Shown piece after piece: positions 14,672 through 24,065 of a DNA stretch of 64,000 nucleotides (the first letter of the stretch is position 1; every line of letters starts with the position of its first letter). Location of the stretch: contig NZ_JASVWB010000002.1 in assembly GCF_030287445.1 (NCBI RefSeq), positions 7,316,001 through 7,380,000 on the forward strand, given 5' to 3'. Origin of the DNA: Streptomyces sp. ALI-76-A. Its GTDB lineage: Bacteria; Actinomycetota; Actinomycetes; Streptomycetales; Streptomycetaceae. The position numbers and the translations under genes are program-made. The notes under the pieces were generated by a model, which saw only the letters and a list, made by a program, of their open reading frames with translations, was not told the origin of the DNA and did not search any database.

Positions 14672-17356
14672 ATGACGGAGGTCGGGCCCACGGAGGCCGC
14701 CTCGGCCGCCCTGTGGGAGCGCGAGAAGGAAGTCGACGCCGTCGTCGGGGCGGTCGAGACCCTGCGCGCGGACAGTTCCTCCTCGGGCAGCCTGTTGGTG
14801 ATCCGGGGCGAGGCGGGCTTCGGCAAGACCGCCCTGCTCGCCGAGACCCGTCGCATCGCCGAACGGCACGGCTGCGCGGTGTGGTCGGCCCGCGGCGGGG
14901 AGACCCTCAGGTCCGTCCCCTTCAACGTCGTACGGCAGTTGCTGCAACCCGCGCTGCTGTCCCTGATGCCGGAGGAGGCCCGCGAGTACCTCGGCGACTG
15001 GTACGACATCGCCGGACCCGCCCTCGGCATCACCGAGCCCGGCGAGCGGCAGGCCGACCCGCAGGGCGTCACCGAGGGACTGGTCGCCGCGGTGCGCCGG
15101 CTGGCCCGGCGCGACTGGCCGCTGGTGCTGCTGATCGACGACGCCCACTGGGCCGACCAGGAGACCCTGCGCTGGCTCGCCGCCTTCGCCGAGCGCCTGG
15201 ACGACCTGTCCGTCCTGGTCGTGGTGGCCCGCCGCCCGGGTGAGGTGACCGGCGAGAGCGCCCGGCTCCTCGACGCGGTCGCCGCCACCGCGGGCCACCC
15301 CGCCACCACCCTGAGCGCCCTCACCCCGCAGGCGACCGCCGGACTCACCCGCGCCACCCTCGGCGACCACGCCGACGCCCCTTTCTGCCGCGAGGTGTGG
15401 GCCGTCACCGACGGCAACCCGTACGAGACCGTGGAACTCCTCGCCAAGGTGCGCGACAGCGGGCTGGCGCCCACCGAGGCCGCCGCGGGCGAACTGCGCG
15501 CCCTGAACCGCGCGGCCCGCGGCGGCGGCCTGGTCGCCCGCCTGGAGGAACTCGGCATCGACGCCACCCGGTTCGCCTGGGCGGCCGCGATCCTCGGCAC
15601 CGGCATCTCCGTCGACCTGGTGGCCAAACTCGCCACCCTCAGCCGCGCCGAGGCGGTGCGCTGCGCCGAACTCCTGCGCAACGCGCGGATCCTGACCGCC
15701 CCGGATCCGGCGAACGCCCAAGCGGGCGGCGGCGACCTGGAGTTCGTCCACCCGCTGATCGCCACCGCCGTCTACGACTCCATACCGCCCGCACTGTGCA
15801 CCGCGATGCACGGTATCGCCGCGCAGGTCGTCACGGACTCCGGTCTCGGCGCCGCGGCCGCCTCCCGGCACCTCCTCCAGGTCCACCCGGACGACGACGA
15901 GGAGCTCGTCGAGCAGCTGCGCGAGGCAGCCCGGGACCATCTCGCGGTCGGCGCCCCCGACGCGGCCCGCCGCTGCCTCGAACGCGCCCTGCTGGAACCC
16001 CCGTCGCCCGAGGTGCACGCGCGCGTCCTCTACGAACTGGGCTGCGCCACCCTGCTGACCGCGCCCGCCCGGACCATCGACCATCTGCAGACCGCGCTCG
16101 CCCTGCCGGGCCTCGACGGCGCCGCCCGCGTCGACGCCGTCTTCCGCCTCTCCCAGGCACTCCTGCACAACGACCAGCTGGAGGAGGCCGTCCGCACGGT
16201 CGAGGCGGAGGCCGCCCGGCACGAACCCGGGCCCGCCCGGATGCGGCTCCAGGCCGTGCAGTACATGTGGGAGGGCATCCACGCGGGCGAGGCCACCTCC
16301 CCGGGACGCTCCGAGCGCCTCGCCGGACTCGCCCGCGGCTGCACCGGCCGGGACAACGCCGAGCGTGCCCTGCTGATCCTGCGCGGCTTCGACGCCATGA
16401 CCCACGGCGAGAACGCCGAGGAGATCGTCGAACTGTGCGACCGCGCCCTCGTCAACGGCCTGCTCGCGCCCGGACTGGGCTGGACGGACAGCGAGTGGGG
16501 CGTCGAACTCCCCATGATGCTGGCCTCCTCGTACGCCTACACCGACCGGCTCGACCGGGCGGACAGCCTGTTCACCCAGGCCCTGCGCGCCTACGAGTCG
16601 GCCGGCTGGAGCGGCGGCCACCTCGCCCTCGCGCACGCCTACGTCGGCCTCGGGCACCGCAGGCGCGGCCGGCTCCGCGAGGCGGAGGCGTCCCTGCGCG
16701 AGTCGCTGCGCATCGCCGAACGCGTCGGGCGCGGCCTGCCCCTGTACTGGTCGGCGACCTGCAACCTCGTCGACACCCTGCTCGCCCGCGGCCACGTCGA
16801 CGAGGCCTGGTCGATCGCCGGACAGTACGGCTTCGCCCCGCCCTACCCCTCCACCATCGTGCTGCCGGACCCCCGTTCGGTGCGGGGCCGTCTGCTGCTC
16901 GCGGTCGGCCGCTTCGAGGAGGGCGTCAACGAACTGGAGGCCGCGGAGAAGGCCGCGGCCGCGCGCGGACACCACAACCCGGTGCTGGTGCCGGGGGCCG
17001 TCGACCTCGCCAGAGCCCTCGCGGTGGAGGACCCGGGCCGGGCCGCCCAGCTCGCCACCGACGCCCGCCGGCACGCCGAGCGCTTCGGCACGGACACCGC
17101 CATAGGTGAGGCCCTGCGCTGCGCCGCCGCCCTGGAGACGGGCCAGCGCGCGGTCCGGCTGGCCGCCCAGGCGGTCGCCTACCTGGAGGCCTCACCCTGC
17201 CAGTACGAACACGCGGCGGCCCGCGTCGAGTACGGCATCCTGTCCCGCTCGGCCGCCGAGCTCGAGCGGGGCCTGGCCCTGGCACGTTCCTGCGGAGCGG
17301 ACGGCCTGGCCGTCCAGGCGAGCGCGGTGCTGGAGACGGGACGCGGGCTGCGGTAG
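14672..17356 (+). CDS. LAL-type AAA ATPase/TPR regulator lacking its C-terminal HTH
   Basis: An 894-residue protein built like large LuxR-family regulators. It has an N-terminal AAA ATPase (Walker A RGEAGFGKTALLAE near residue 45, Walker B LVLLIDDAHWAD near 155) and a long helical, TPR-like region (about 400-880). These regulators normally end in a LuxR helix-turn-helix, but this frame stops at ETGRGLR, just where that domain should begin. The ATG at 14672 follows GAGGGAG. Without the HTH it may be non-functional as an activator or act through protein contacts. Confidence 0.82.
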   Translation: MTEVGPTEAASAALWEREKEVDAVVGAVETLRADSSSSGSLLVIRGEAGFGKTALLAETRRIAERHGCAVWSARGGETLRSVPFNVVRQLLQPALLSLMPEEAREYLGDWYDIAGPALGITEPGERQADPQGVTEGLVAAVRRLARRDWPLVLLIDDAHWADQETLRWLAAFAERLDDLSVLVVVARRPGEVTGESARLLDAVAATAGHPATTLSALTPQATAGLTRATLGDHADAPFCREVWAVTDGNPYETVELLAKVRDSGLAPTEAAAGELRALNRAARGGGLVARLEELGIDATRFAWAAAILGTGISVDLVAKLATLSRAEAVRCAELLRNARILTAPDPANAQAGGGDLEFVHPLIATAVYDSIPPALCTAMHGIAAQVVTDSGLGAAAASRHLLQVHPDDDEELVEQLREAARDHLAVGAPDAARRCLERALLEPPSPEVHARVLYELGCATLLTAPARTIDHLQTALALPGLDGAARVDAVFRLSQALLHNDQLEEAVRTVEAEAARHEPGPARMRLQAVQYMWEGIHAGEATSPGRSERLAGLARGCTGRDNAERALLILRGFDAMTHGENAEEIVELCDRALVNGLLAPGLGWTDSEWGVELPMMLASSYAYTDRLDRADSLFTQALRAYESAGWSGGHLALAHAYVGLGHRRRGRLREAEASLRESLRIAERVGRGLPLYWSATCNLVDTLLARGHVDEAWSIAGQYGFAPPYPSTIVLPDPRSVRGRLLLAVGRFEEGVNELEAAEKAAAARGHHNPVLVPGAVDLARALAVEDPGRAAQLATDARRHAERFGTDTAIGEALRCAAALETGQRAVRLAAQAVAYLEASPCQYEHAAARVEYGILSRSAAELERGLALARSCGADGLAVQASAVLETGRGLR

Positions 17357-17764
17357 GCGGCTGAGGGGTCCGGCGGACGAGCGGGTGCCGGTCACCTCCG
17401 CCGGCCGCCCGCGCGCCTCCGGGCCGTACGGACCCGCGTTGGCCCGCGTGGGCCCGCGCCGGCCGAGTGCCGTCGAAGCGGCGGCCGGCCCCGGTCGCCG
17501 GGTGGCCGGCGCCAGGACACCCGGCAGGCAGTCGGCGACCCTGTTTCGGGACTGCTCCGCCCTCGCGGACCATCGCCGCGCCGACGAGCTGTTCCGTACG
17601 GTCCGGATCCCGCCCGCGGGCGACAACCCTGGCCCCAGCGGACCGGCTGGAAGAGGACGTACCGGTCCACGGCGGAAGCGGCACCGGTGATCAGGGATGG
17701 TGCTCATGCCTCCGTCACCGCGGGACGCGGGCGTCAGCGGCCCCTGACACCGCCACCGCATGCG
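17357..17764. other. Gene-free interval, possibly a decayed HTH coding tail
   Basis: No intact frame is convincing in these 408 bases. Around 17490-17640 two forward frames carry fragments faintly like a LuxR HTH (RRVAG, TLF, SRTIAAPTS), consistent with a frameshifted remnant of the domain missing from the upstream regulator. The resemblance is weak. Confidence 0.3.
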
Positions 17765-18898
17765 TCACCCCGCCGAGCCCTCCTCCCCCTCCTCCGCGAG
17801 CACCCGCTGAGCCGTCGCGAAGGCCGAGTTCGCCGCCGGCACCCCGCAGTACACGGCCGTCTGCAGCAGCACCGCGCCGATCTCGTCGGGCGTGAGCCCG
17901 TTGCGCCGGGCGGCCCGTACGTGCATGGCCAGCTCGTCGTAGTGGCCGTGCGCGACCAGGGCCGTCAGGGTGATCATGCTGCGTTCGCGGCGGGTGAGGG
18001 TCGGGTCCGTCCAGATCTCGCCCCACGCGTAGCGGGAGATGAAGTCCTGGAAGCGTGCGGTGAACGGGGTCTGCCGGGCCTGCGCCCGGTCCACGTGGGT
18101 GTCGCCGAGGACCTGGCGCCGTACCTCCATGCCCCGCTCCGCCCCGCCGTCGAAGTGTGCCCGCAGGGCGGTGAGCACCGCCCGCGGGCACTGCGCGGGC
18201 GCGAGATGCGAGGCTCCCGGGATCTCGACGAGCGCGGCGCCGGGGACGGCGTCCGCGATCTCCCGCAGATGGGCCGGCGGTGTCGCCGGATCCTGCCGGC
18301 CCGCGACCAGCAGGGTGGGGACGCGGATGCCGTCCAGCCGGTCCCGCAGGTCGAACGCGGCCAGCGCGTCACAGCACGCGGCGTACGCCCCGGGGTCGGC
18401 GTCCCGGTGGTCACGCACGAGTTCCGGCACGGTGAACCCGTCGGTGAACCAGCGGGCGTCGGCGCTCTCGGCGAGCGCGTCCAGGCCCTCGCGCCGCACC
18501 TGCTCGGCCCGTTCCCTCCACGGCCTGGAACCGTTGAAGTGGGCCGAGGAGCAGATCACCGCCAGCGACGACACCCGTTCCGGGTGGTGCACCGCCAGGT
18601 GCAGCCCGACCGCGCCGCCCAGGGACACGCCCGCGTACGCGAACCGGTCGACGCCCAGGGAGTCGGCGAGCGCCAGCACCAGAGCGGCGAGGTCCGCGAC
18701 GGTGGCGCCGGGACCGATCAGGCCGGCCGCGGAGCCACCGTGCCCGGGCAGATCCCAGCGGATCACCCGGTGGGTGACGGACAGTTCGGGCGCGACCAGG
18801 TCCCACAGGGCGTACGACGTGCCCAGCGAGGGCCCGAGGAGCAGCGGGGGAGCGGTGGCGGGCCCCTCGGTACGGTGGTTGAGCAGCCGGTCGGTCAA
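17765..18898 (-). CDS. pcaL: Fused 3-oxoadipate enol-lactonase / 4-carboxymuconolactone decarboxylase
   Basis: A 377-residue fusion that catalyses two consecutive steps, to 3-oxoadipate. Residues about 1-250 are an alpha/beta hydrolase (PcaD) with nucleophile elbow GVSLGG and catalytic His in GASHLAP. Residues about 255-375 are the PcaC decarboxylase (RYAWGEIWTDPTLTRRERSM, GLTPDEIGAVLLQTAVYCGVPAAN). The TTG at 18898 overlaps the pcaB stop (TTGA). The fused form is normal in actinomycetes. Confidence 0.93.
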   Translation of the reverse strand: MTDRLLNHRTEGPATAPPLLLGPSLGTSYALWDLVAPELSVTHRVIRWDLPGHGGSAAGLIGPGATVADLAALVLALADSLGVDRFAYAGVSLGGAVGLHLAVHHPERVSSLAVICSSAHFNGSRPWRERAEQVRREGLDALAESADARWFTDGFTVPELVRDHRDADPGAYAACCDALAAFDLRDRLDGIRVPTLLVAGRQDPATPPAHLREIADAVPGAALVEIPGASHLAPAQCPRAVLTALRAHFDGGAERGMEVRRQVLGDTHVDRAQARQTPFTARFQDFISRYAWGEIWTDPTLTRRERSMITLTALVAHGHYDELAMHVRAARRNGLTPDEIGAVLLQTAVYCGVPAANSAFATAQRVLAEEGEEGSAG

Positions 18899-20232
18899 CG
18901 TCGCTCCAGAGCACGGTCGGTGAGGGCGCCGGCAGCGCCCGTGTAGCGGGCGGGGTCGGTGAGCTCGTCGAGGCCGACATCGATGTGCTTCAAGTCGGCT
19001 TCCTCGGCCAGGAGTTCGCGCAGGGGCCGGCCCTCGCTGTACGTACGCCGGGCCAGGTCCGTGAGCAGGGACTTGGCGCGGGCGCGGCCGAGCAGCGGCG
19101 CCAGCACGGCGGACAGCCGCTCGGACACGATCAGCCCGTGGGTGAGGTCGAGGTGCTGCCGCATGACGTCCGGGTGCACCCGCAGCCCCTCGGCGAGTTC
19201 GGCGGCGTCCCGGGCCGCGCCGCCGACCAGTCGGAGCAGGTCCCGCAGCGGCTCCCACTCGGCGTGCCAGGCCCCGGCCGGACGTTCGTCCTGCGCCACC
19301 AGCGACCCGTACAGCGTGGCGGCGAGCTGTGGGGCGCGCCGGGCCGCCGCCGCGATCAGCGTGGAGCGGACGGGGTTCGCCTTGTGCGGCATGGCCGACG
19401 AACCGCCGCCGCTGCCCTCGGTCACCTCGGCGATCTCGGTGCGGGACAGGGTGAGCACGTCCACGGCGACCTTGCCCAGCGCCCCGGCGGTGAAGGCCAG
19501 GGCCCCCGCGAGGTCGGCCACCGGGGTGCGCAGGGTGTGCCAGGGGAGCGGGGGCGCCTGGAGGCCGAGTTCGCGCGCGTAGGCCCGCGGCACGGCCGCC
19601 GGGTCCGCCGCGCCGTACGCCTCGAAGGCGGCCAGCGTGCCGGCGGCGCCGCCGAGTTGGGCGGGCAGCGCGTCCCGTACCGCCGCCGTCCGGTCCCGCG
19701 CGTCGAGCACCAGGGACCGCCATCCGGCAGCCTTGAGACCGAACGTCGTGGGGACGGCGTGCTGGGTCAGTGTCCGCCCCGGCATCGCCGTGTCCCGGTG
19801 GCCGGCGGCGAGCCGGGCCAGCGCCCGCTCGGTGCGGCCGAGGTCGTCCAGGACGAGGGCGAGGGTCCGCCCGGCCACCAGCATCATCGCCGTGTCCATG
19901 ATGTCCTGGCTGGTGGCGCCCCGGTGGACGTACGGGCCGTACTCCTCGCCGGCCTCTCGCGTCAGGTCGGCGACCAGCGGGATGACGGGGTTCCCGCCGC
20001 CGCGCGCGCGCCGCGCGAGCGAGCCCGCGTCGAAGCGGCCGGCCTCGGCCGCCCGGGTCACCGCCGCGGCGGCCTGTGCCGGGGCGAGCCCCAACGCGGC
20101 CTGGGCGCGGGTCAGCGCGGCCTCCGCGTCGAGCAGCGCCTGGAGAAAGGCGCTGTCGCAGGTCGCGGACGCGGCGGGGGAGTCCGCCCACCCGGGGGCG
20201 AGCAGACCGGTGTCCGAGAACACGGATGTCAC
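18895..20232 (-). CDS. pcaB: 3-carboxy-cis,cis-muconate cycloisomerase
   Basis: A 445-residue member of the fumarase/aspartase superfamily, converting 3-carboxymuconate to 4-carboxymuconolactone. The signature loop GSSAMPHKANPVRS is present near residue 270 and HRGATSQDIMDTA near 105. The GTG at 20232 overlaps the pcaG stop (GTGA), continuing the coupled operon. Confidence 0.93.
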   Translation of the reverse strand: MTSVFSDTGLLAPGWADSPAASATCDSAFLQALLDAEAALTRAQAALGLAPAQAAAAVTRAAEAGRFDAGSLARRARGGGNPVIPLVADLTREAGEEYGPYVHRGATSQDIMDTAMMLVAGRTLALVLDDLGRTERALARLAAGHRDTAMPGRTLTQHAVPTTFGLKAAGWRSLVLDARDRTAAVRDALPAQLGGAAGTLAAFEAYGAADPAAVPRAYARELGLQAPPLPWHTLRTPVADLAGALAFTAGALGKVAVDVLTLSRTEIAEVTEGSGGGSSAMPHKANPVRSTLIAAAARRAPQLAATLYGSLVAQDERPAGAWHAEWEPLRDLLRLVGGAARDAAELAEGLRVHPDVMRQHLDLTHGLIVSERLSAVLAPLLGRARAKSLLTDLARRTYSEGRPLRELLAEEADLKHIDVGLDELTDPARYTGAAGALTDRALERR

Positions 20233-20834
20233 TGGAACTCCAGGAAGACCGTCTCGCCTTCGCCCTGAAGGCGGATGTCGAAACGGTACGTGCCGTTGCC
20301 CTGGGCCACGGCGATCAGCGTGTCGCGCCGCGCCGCGTCCAGCCGCGCCAGCAGCGGGTCCGCGGCGAGCGCCGCCTCGTCGCCCGGCAGGTAGATCCGG
20401 GTGAACAGGTGCACCAGCAGTCCGCGCGCGAAGACGCACACGCTGAGGTACGGGGCGCTGTGACCCCGCGCGCCGGGCCGCAGCGTGCGCGCCGACCAGT
20501 GGCCGCTCGCGTCCGTCTCCATGCGGCCCCAGCCGGTGAACTCCACGCCGTTGCGGCCGAGGAAGCCACCGCTGGCCGGGTCGCGCCGCATCGAGCCGTC
20601 GACCGCCGGCAGGTTGCCGTCCGGGTCGGGCCCCCACAGCTCCACGAACGCGTCGGGCAGCGGTTCGCCCTCGCCGTCGTACACGCGCCCGTGCACGGCG
20701 ATCGTGTCCGGGTGGCCGAGCGGGGCGATGTCGCCGCCGCCGCGGAACGGCAGCGCGTGGCCGAAGAACGGGCCGACCGTGTGCGACGGGGTGGGCAGCA
20801 CGGTCTCCGGGCGACTTGTGTCGATCCTCGTCAT
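20229..20834 (-). CDS. pcaG: Protocatechuate 3,4-dioxygenase alpha subunit
   Basis: A 201-residue intradiol dioxygenase subunit (TPSHTVGPFFGHALP at the N-terminus, VELWGPDPDGN in the barrel). The alpha subunit pairs with PcaH, which carries the iron ligands. It follows pcaH after six bases and precedes pcaB with a four-base overlap. Confidence 0.92.
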   Translation of the reverse strand: MTRIDTSRPETVLPTPSHTVGPFFGHALPFRGGGDIAPLGHPDTIAVHGRVYDGEGEPLPDAFVELWGPDPDGNLPAVDGSMRRDPASGGFLGRNGVEFTGWGRMETDASGHWSARTLRPGARGHSAPYLSVCVFARGLLVHLFTRIYLPGDEAALAADPLLARLDAARRDTLIAVAQGNGTYRFDIRLQGEGETVFLEFQ

Positions 20835-20840
20835 GGCAGG

Positions 20841-21614
20841 TCAGCGTCCTTCTTCGAGCCAGGTGGCATGCGGTCCGTCGAGCACGATGTCCCAGTGGTA
20901 GCCCATCGAGAACTCCGGCACCGACAGGCTGTGGTCGTAGGTCGCCACCAGCCGCTGCCTGGCCGCGTCGTCCGTCACCGACTGGATGATCGGGTCGTAC
21001 GGGAACAGCGGGTCGTTCGGGAAGTACATCTGCGTCACCAACCGCTGTGTGAACGCCGAACCGAAGAGCGAGAAGTGGATGTGGGCCGGCCGCCAGGCGT
21101 TGACGTGCTGACGCCACGGGTACGGGCCCGGCTGGACGGTGGTGAACCGGTAGAAGCCGCTGTCGTCGGTCAGGGTGCGGCCCACGCCGGTGAAGTTCGG
21201 GTCCAGCGGGGCGTCGTGCTGCTCGCGCTGGTGCGCGTAGCGGCCCGCCGAGTTCGCCTGCCAGATCTCGACCAGCTGGCCGCGGACCGGGCGCCCGTCG
21301 CGGTCGAGGAGCCGGCCGGAGACGGTGACGCGCTCGCCGATGGGCTCGCCGTTGTGCTGCCGGGTCAGGTCGTTGTCGATCTCGGTGATGTCCCGTTCCC
21401 CGAAGGCGGGGGAGGCCAGCTCCACCAGCTCCGGGTCCCGGCTCACGTCGATCGCGACCGGCGGCTGCTTGGGGTGCCGCAGGACCGACGAGCGGTACGG
21501 GGCGTAGTCGCGGCGCGGCTGGTGCTCGACGGGTGCCCCGTCGGCGATCCGCCTCTCGTACGCGGCGTGCTCGGCCGCGATCTCCAGGTCGATGTCGTGC
21601 TGCGTGAGAGTCAT
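20841..21614 (-). CDS. pcaH: Protocatechuate 3,4-dioxygenase beta subunit
   Basis: The 257-residue catalytic subunit that opens the ring of protocatechuate. Expected iron-ligand residues lie in the segments AGRYAHQ (Tyr), YPWRQHVNAWRPAHIHFSL (Tyr and His). The ATG at 21614 overlaps the stop of the upstream pcaI/pcaF chimera (ATGA), so translation of pcaH may depend on the remnant frame. Confidence 0.93.
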   Translation of the reverse strand: MTLTQHDIDLEIAAEHAAYERRIADGAPVEHQPRRDYAPYRSSVLRHPKQPPVAIDVSRDPELVELASPAFGERDITEIDNDLTRQHNGEPIGERVTVSGRLLDRDGRPVRGQLVEIWQANSAGRYAHQREQHDAPLDPNFTGVGRTLTDDSGFYRFTTVQPGPYPWRQHVNAWRPAHIHFSLFGSAFTQRLVTQMYFPNDPLFPYDPIIQSVTDDAARQRLVATYDHSLSVPEFSMGYHWDIVLDGPHATWLEEGR

Positions 21615-22186
21615 GAGGTTTCCTGGGATTCCTGACGGTCTCGTCGGACCGGGGGCGCGGAGTCGCCCCGGGCGGGGCGCGGGGAACGGCGCGGCAGGCC
21701 GCGGCCGGCCCACGGTTGGTGGACGTGCTCGATCCGGGACGGGTCCGCCCGGGGGGCACGGGCGAGGAGTTCACGCGGGGCGGCGGCCGGGTCCTCCGGC
21801 CGCACCGGCGTCAGGGCGCCGTCGGAGCGCCCGACCGGGGTACGGACCGCGTCGACGGTGTGGACGGACCGCACGTCAGGCAGGTACGGGCGGACGAACT
21901 TCTCGAACGCGCCGATGCGGGAGCCGGTCACCCGGGCGATCCGCCCCGCCGGCCGCAGCACCGGCAGGCCGGTGTCCATCGCCCCGCACGTGTGGGAGAC
22001 CACGCGGAGAGAGCCGGTCCCGCGCCCGTACGGCGCCTGGATCGGTACGTTCGGCACACCGCTCGGCACACCGCTCGGACCGAAGCCGCCGACCGCGTGC
22101 GACGCGCCGTCCGGCACGTCGGCCACGGCCTCCAGGGCCGTGGCGACCACCTTGTCCATCCGTGAAGCCCCATCCCGTACGCGCAC
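21611..22186 (-). pseudogene. In-frame chimera of pcaI and pcaF fragments
   Basis: This 191-codon frame begins with the N-terminus of a 3-oxoadipate CoA-transferase alpha subunit (MDKVVATALEAVADVPDG, AVGGFG, GRIARVTGS; residues about 10-103, preferred start 22159). It then turns into the N-terminus of a thiolase (VDAVRTPVGR, RPEDPAAA, DPSRIEHV; residues about 109-155), followed by an unrelated Arg-rich tail. The rest of pcaI, all of pcaJ and most of pcaF are absent. A 12-base tandem duplication at 22052-22075 adds the extra residues SGVP. The catalytic residues of both enzymes are missing. Its stop overlaps the pcaH ATG. Confidence 0.8.
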
Positions 22187-22210
22187 CCAGGTCCGCGACC
22201 GTCACAGTCG

Positions 22211-22260
22211 AGTCAGTCGGAATTAGTCAGCGCACTGATTATCTCAGCGAGGTGTCCCTC
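22211..22260. promoter_or_regulatory. Candidate pca promoter/operator region
   Basis: The only A/T-rich patch of the pca/pcaV gap contains TCAG-CGCA-CTGA with partial outward symmetry, 70 or so bases before the leftward pca frame. It is a plausible PcaV site; binding is inferred. Confidence 0.4.
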
Positions 22261-22351
22261 ACGCTGCCACCGGCGCGGCGGGGCGTCAAGGGCCCGGGTA
22301 GCCGGAGGTCACGTCGTCGCGTCGGCCCCGAGACAGTGCCGGTGCCGCCGA

Positions 22352-22377
22352 GTATTGTTCAGTACACCAACGAATAC
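22352..22377. promoter_or_regulatory. Candidate PcaV operator at the pcaV promoter
   Basis: The arms GTATTGTT and AACGAATAC form an imperfect inverted repeat around a nine-base centre. It lies 82 bases before pcaV, fitting autoregulation by a MarR-family dimer. Confidence 0.4.
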
Positions 22378-22382
22378 GACCC

Positions 22383-22415
22383 GCGACATACGACCCGCGA
22401 CATACGATCCGCGAA
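22383..22415. repeat. Short direct repeats before pcaV
   Basis: CGCGACATACGA(C/T)C occurs twice in tandem, followed by a related CGCGAACACGAC. The repeats fall in the presumed 5' untranslated region of pcaV. Confidence 0.55.
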
Positions 22416-22458
22416 CACGACCGACGATCACGGCACGAACACGACCTCGGGAGCGCAC

Positions 22459-22923
22459 ATGGCCGCGGTGGACCTCTCCACCCACCCCGGGCACCTGGCC
22501 CGGCGGCTCCAGCAGGCGCACTACCTGCTGTGGAACACGATGGTCTCCGAGGAGATCACCTCGCCCCAGTTCGCGGTCCTCAACGCCCTGGTCGCCGAGC
22601 CCGGGCTCGACCAGCGCACGGTCGGCGAGCGGGTGGGGCTCGACCGGTCCACGATCGCCGAGGTGATCAGCCGGCTGGACCGGCGGGGACTGCTCGACAA
22701 GGTCCGCGACCCTCAGGACGGCCGCCGCTTCCTGCTGCGTCCGACCGACGAGGGGCTGCGCACCCACCGCAAGCTGACCGTACGCACGGCCCGCATGAAC
22801 CAGGTGTTCCTGGCCCCCCTCTCGGCAGCGGAGCAGAGCGTCTTCCTCGACCTCATCCGCCGGGTCTCGGACGCGGCCGAAGGGCTCCGCAACCCCGCGG
22901 AACCCCTGGCCACCCGCACCTGA
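22459..22923 (+). CDS. pcaV: MarR-family regulator of the pca genes
   Basis: A 154-residue winged-helix protein (SPQFAVLNALV, LDQRTVGERVGLDRSTIAEVISRLDRRGL, RDPQDGRR wing). It is divergent from the pca operon, as is pcaV in S. coelicolor, whose product represses that operon and responds to protocatechuate. The ATG at 22459 begins the conserved part; a much longer upstream frame is not supported. The promoter repeats between the two genes are its likely sites. Confidence 0.85.
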   Translation: MAAVDLSTHPGHLARRLQQAHYLLWNTMVSEEITSPQFAVLNALVAEPGLDQRTVGERVGLDRSTIAEVISRLDRRGLLDKVRDPQDGRRFLLRPTDEGLRTHRKLTVRTARMNQVFLAPLSAAEQSVFLDLIRRVSDAAEGLRNPAEPLATRT

Positions 22924-22938
22924 GCCCGCGCCCGCGCC

Positions 22939-23946
22939 TCACGCCCCGGTGAACACGACCCACACCTGTCCCTCGGCGAAGTTCACCGGCGTGCCGTCCG
23001 CCGTCGTGAACCCGGTGCCGTCCGTGGCCGATCGGCGCTCCCACCGCACGTCGTAGGAGCGTCCGTCGCGCAGCACCTCCGCCGTCCCGGAGCCGACCGT
23101 CTCGGTGTACGGCGTGTTGTTGCCGAGGAAGTCGCGGAAGGCCGACGCGCGCACCTTCACGTGCTGCACGACCACCGTCGCCGGGGCCACCCGCTCCCCG
23201 TCGGACGTCTCGGTCGGTGCCCCGTCCGTCGAGAGCAGCCAGCCGGCCCGCTCCGCGGACCAGGTGAAGGTGAAGCGGGCCGCCGGATAGCGCACGGTCC
23301 GGGACTCCCGGGGCTCCCCGCCCGCGGGCGCGGGGCCGTAGCGGAAGCCGGTGGTCAGGGCGTCGGCGCCGGGCGCGGAGGCCGGCAGCTCGCCGGGGCG
23401 CAGATAGAGGTTGTGCGGAGCGGCCCGGTCGGGGTCGCGGTAGAACGCGTCGGCCGCCTTCTCGGGGGTCCGCGCGTCCAGCCGCGCCTTGTCGATCAGG
23501 GGCATCAGCCTGCCCTGCGCGCCGGAGAAGGCGAGTGCCGGCCGCTCGAACTGGGCCAGCAGTTCCAGGTCCGACTCGCGGGCGCTGCGCACCGGCCCGA
23601 CCGCCTTCGGCAGCTCGCTCGCGTACACCGCCATCAGCCGGCTCAGCCCGCCCTCGACCTGCTCGACGTACACGAGGTCCGCCGCGTCGAGGCCGGTGTG
23701 CGGCCGGGCCGCCCGCGCGTTGTCGAGCTTCACGGCGAGCACGGAGGCACCGGTGGGGCCGCTCTCGTCCCGCCCCTCGCTCGGGCTCTGTCGCGACGAC
23801 GGTGACTGTCCGCGGCCGTCGTCGGCCGGGCCGCCCGCACCCGTGCAGCCCGCCGCCAGCGCGGCCGACATCGTGGCGGCCAGCAGCGCGGCCGTCGTGG
23901 CGGCGCGCCGCGTGCGTGCCTGCTGTCCCATGCCCACCGTTGCCAC
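22939..23946 (-). CDS. DUF3048 lipoprotein (YerB-like)
   Basis: A 335-residue secreted lipoprotein. The Arg-rich start, a hydrophobic segment and AALAAGC provide a lipobox near residue 34, followed by a Ser/Gly/Asp-rich linker. The body begins with VLAVKLDNARAARPHTGLDAADLVYVEQVEGGLSR in overlapping segments and has the DUF3048 core GPVRSARESDLE. The family function is not established. A start at the internal ATG 23931 is equally possible. It is divergent from the alcohol dehydrogenase gene. Confidence 0.82.
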   Translation of the reverse strand: MATVGMGQQARTRRAATTAALLAATMSAALAAGCTGAGGPADDGRGQSPSSRQSPSEGRDESGPTGASVLAVKLDNARAARPHTGLDAADLVYVEQVEGGLSRLMAVYASELPKAVGPVRSARESDLELLAQFERPALAFSGAQGRLMPLIDKARLDARTPEKAADAFYRDPDRAAPHNLYLRPGELPASAPGADALTTGFRYGPAPAGGEPRESRTVRYPAARFTFTWSAERAGWLLSTDGAPTETSDGERVAPATVVVQHVKVRASAFRDFLGNNTPYTETVGSGTAEVLRDGRSYDVRWERRSATDGTGFTTADGTPVNFAEGQVWVVFTGA

Positions 23947-24065
23947 CCATCTCGTGCTGTCGATTGTGCGCTTATCGGCGCATTGATGGCCATACTCGAT
24001 CGATTCCGATCACGCTCGCTGGACAGGCCGATCGGCCCAGGCGGTGCGGCGCGCGGCGATTCGCG

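Noticed and set aside
14211..14675. 154-codon forward frame before the LAL-type gene
   Set aside because: No ribosome-binding site or similarity, and codon bias is weak; it seems to be non-coding spacer.
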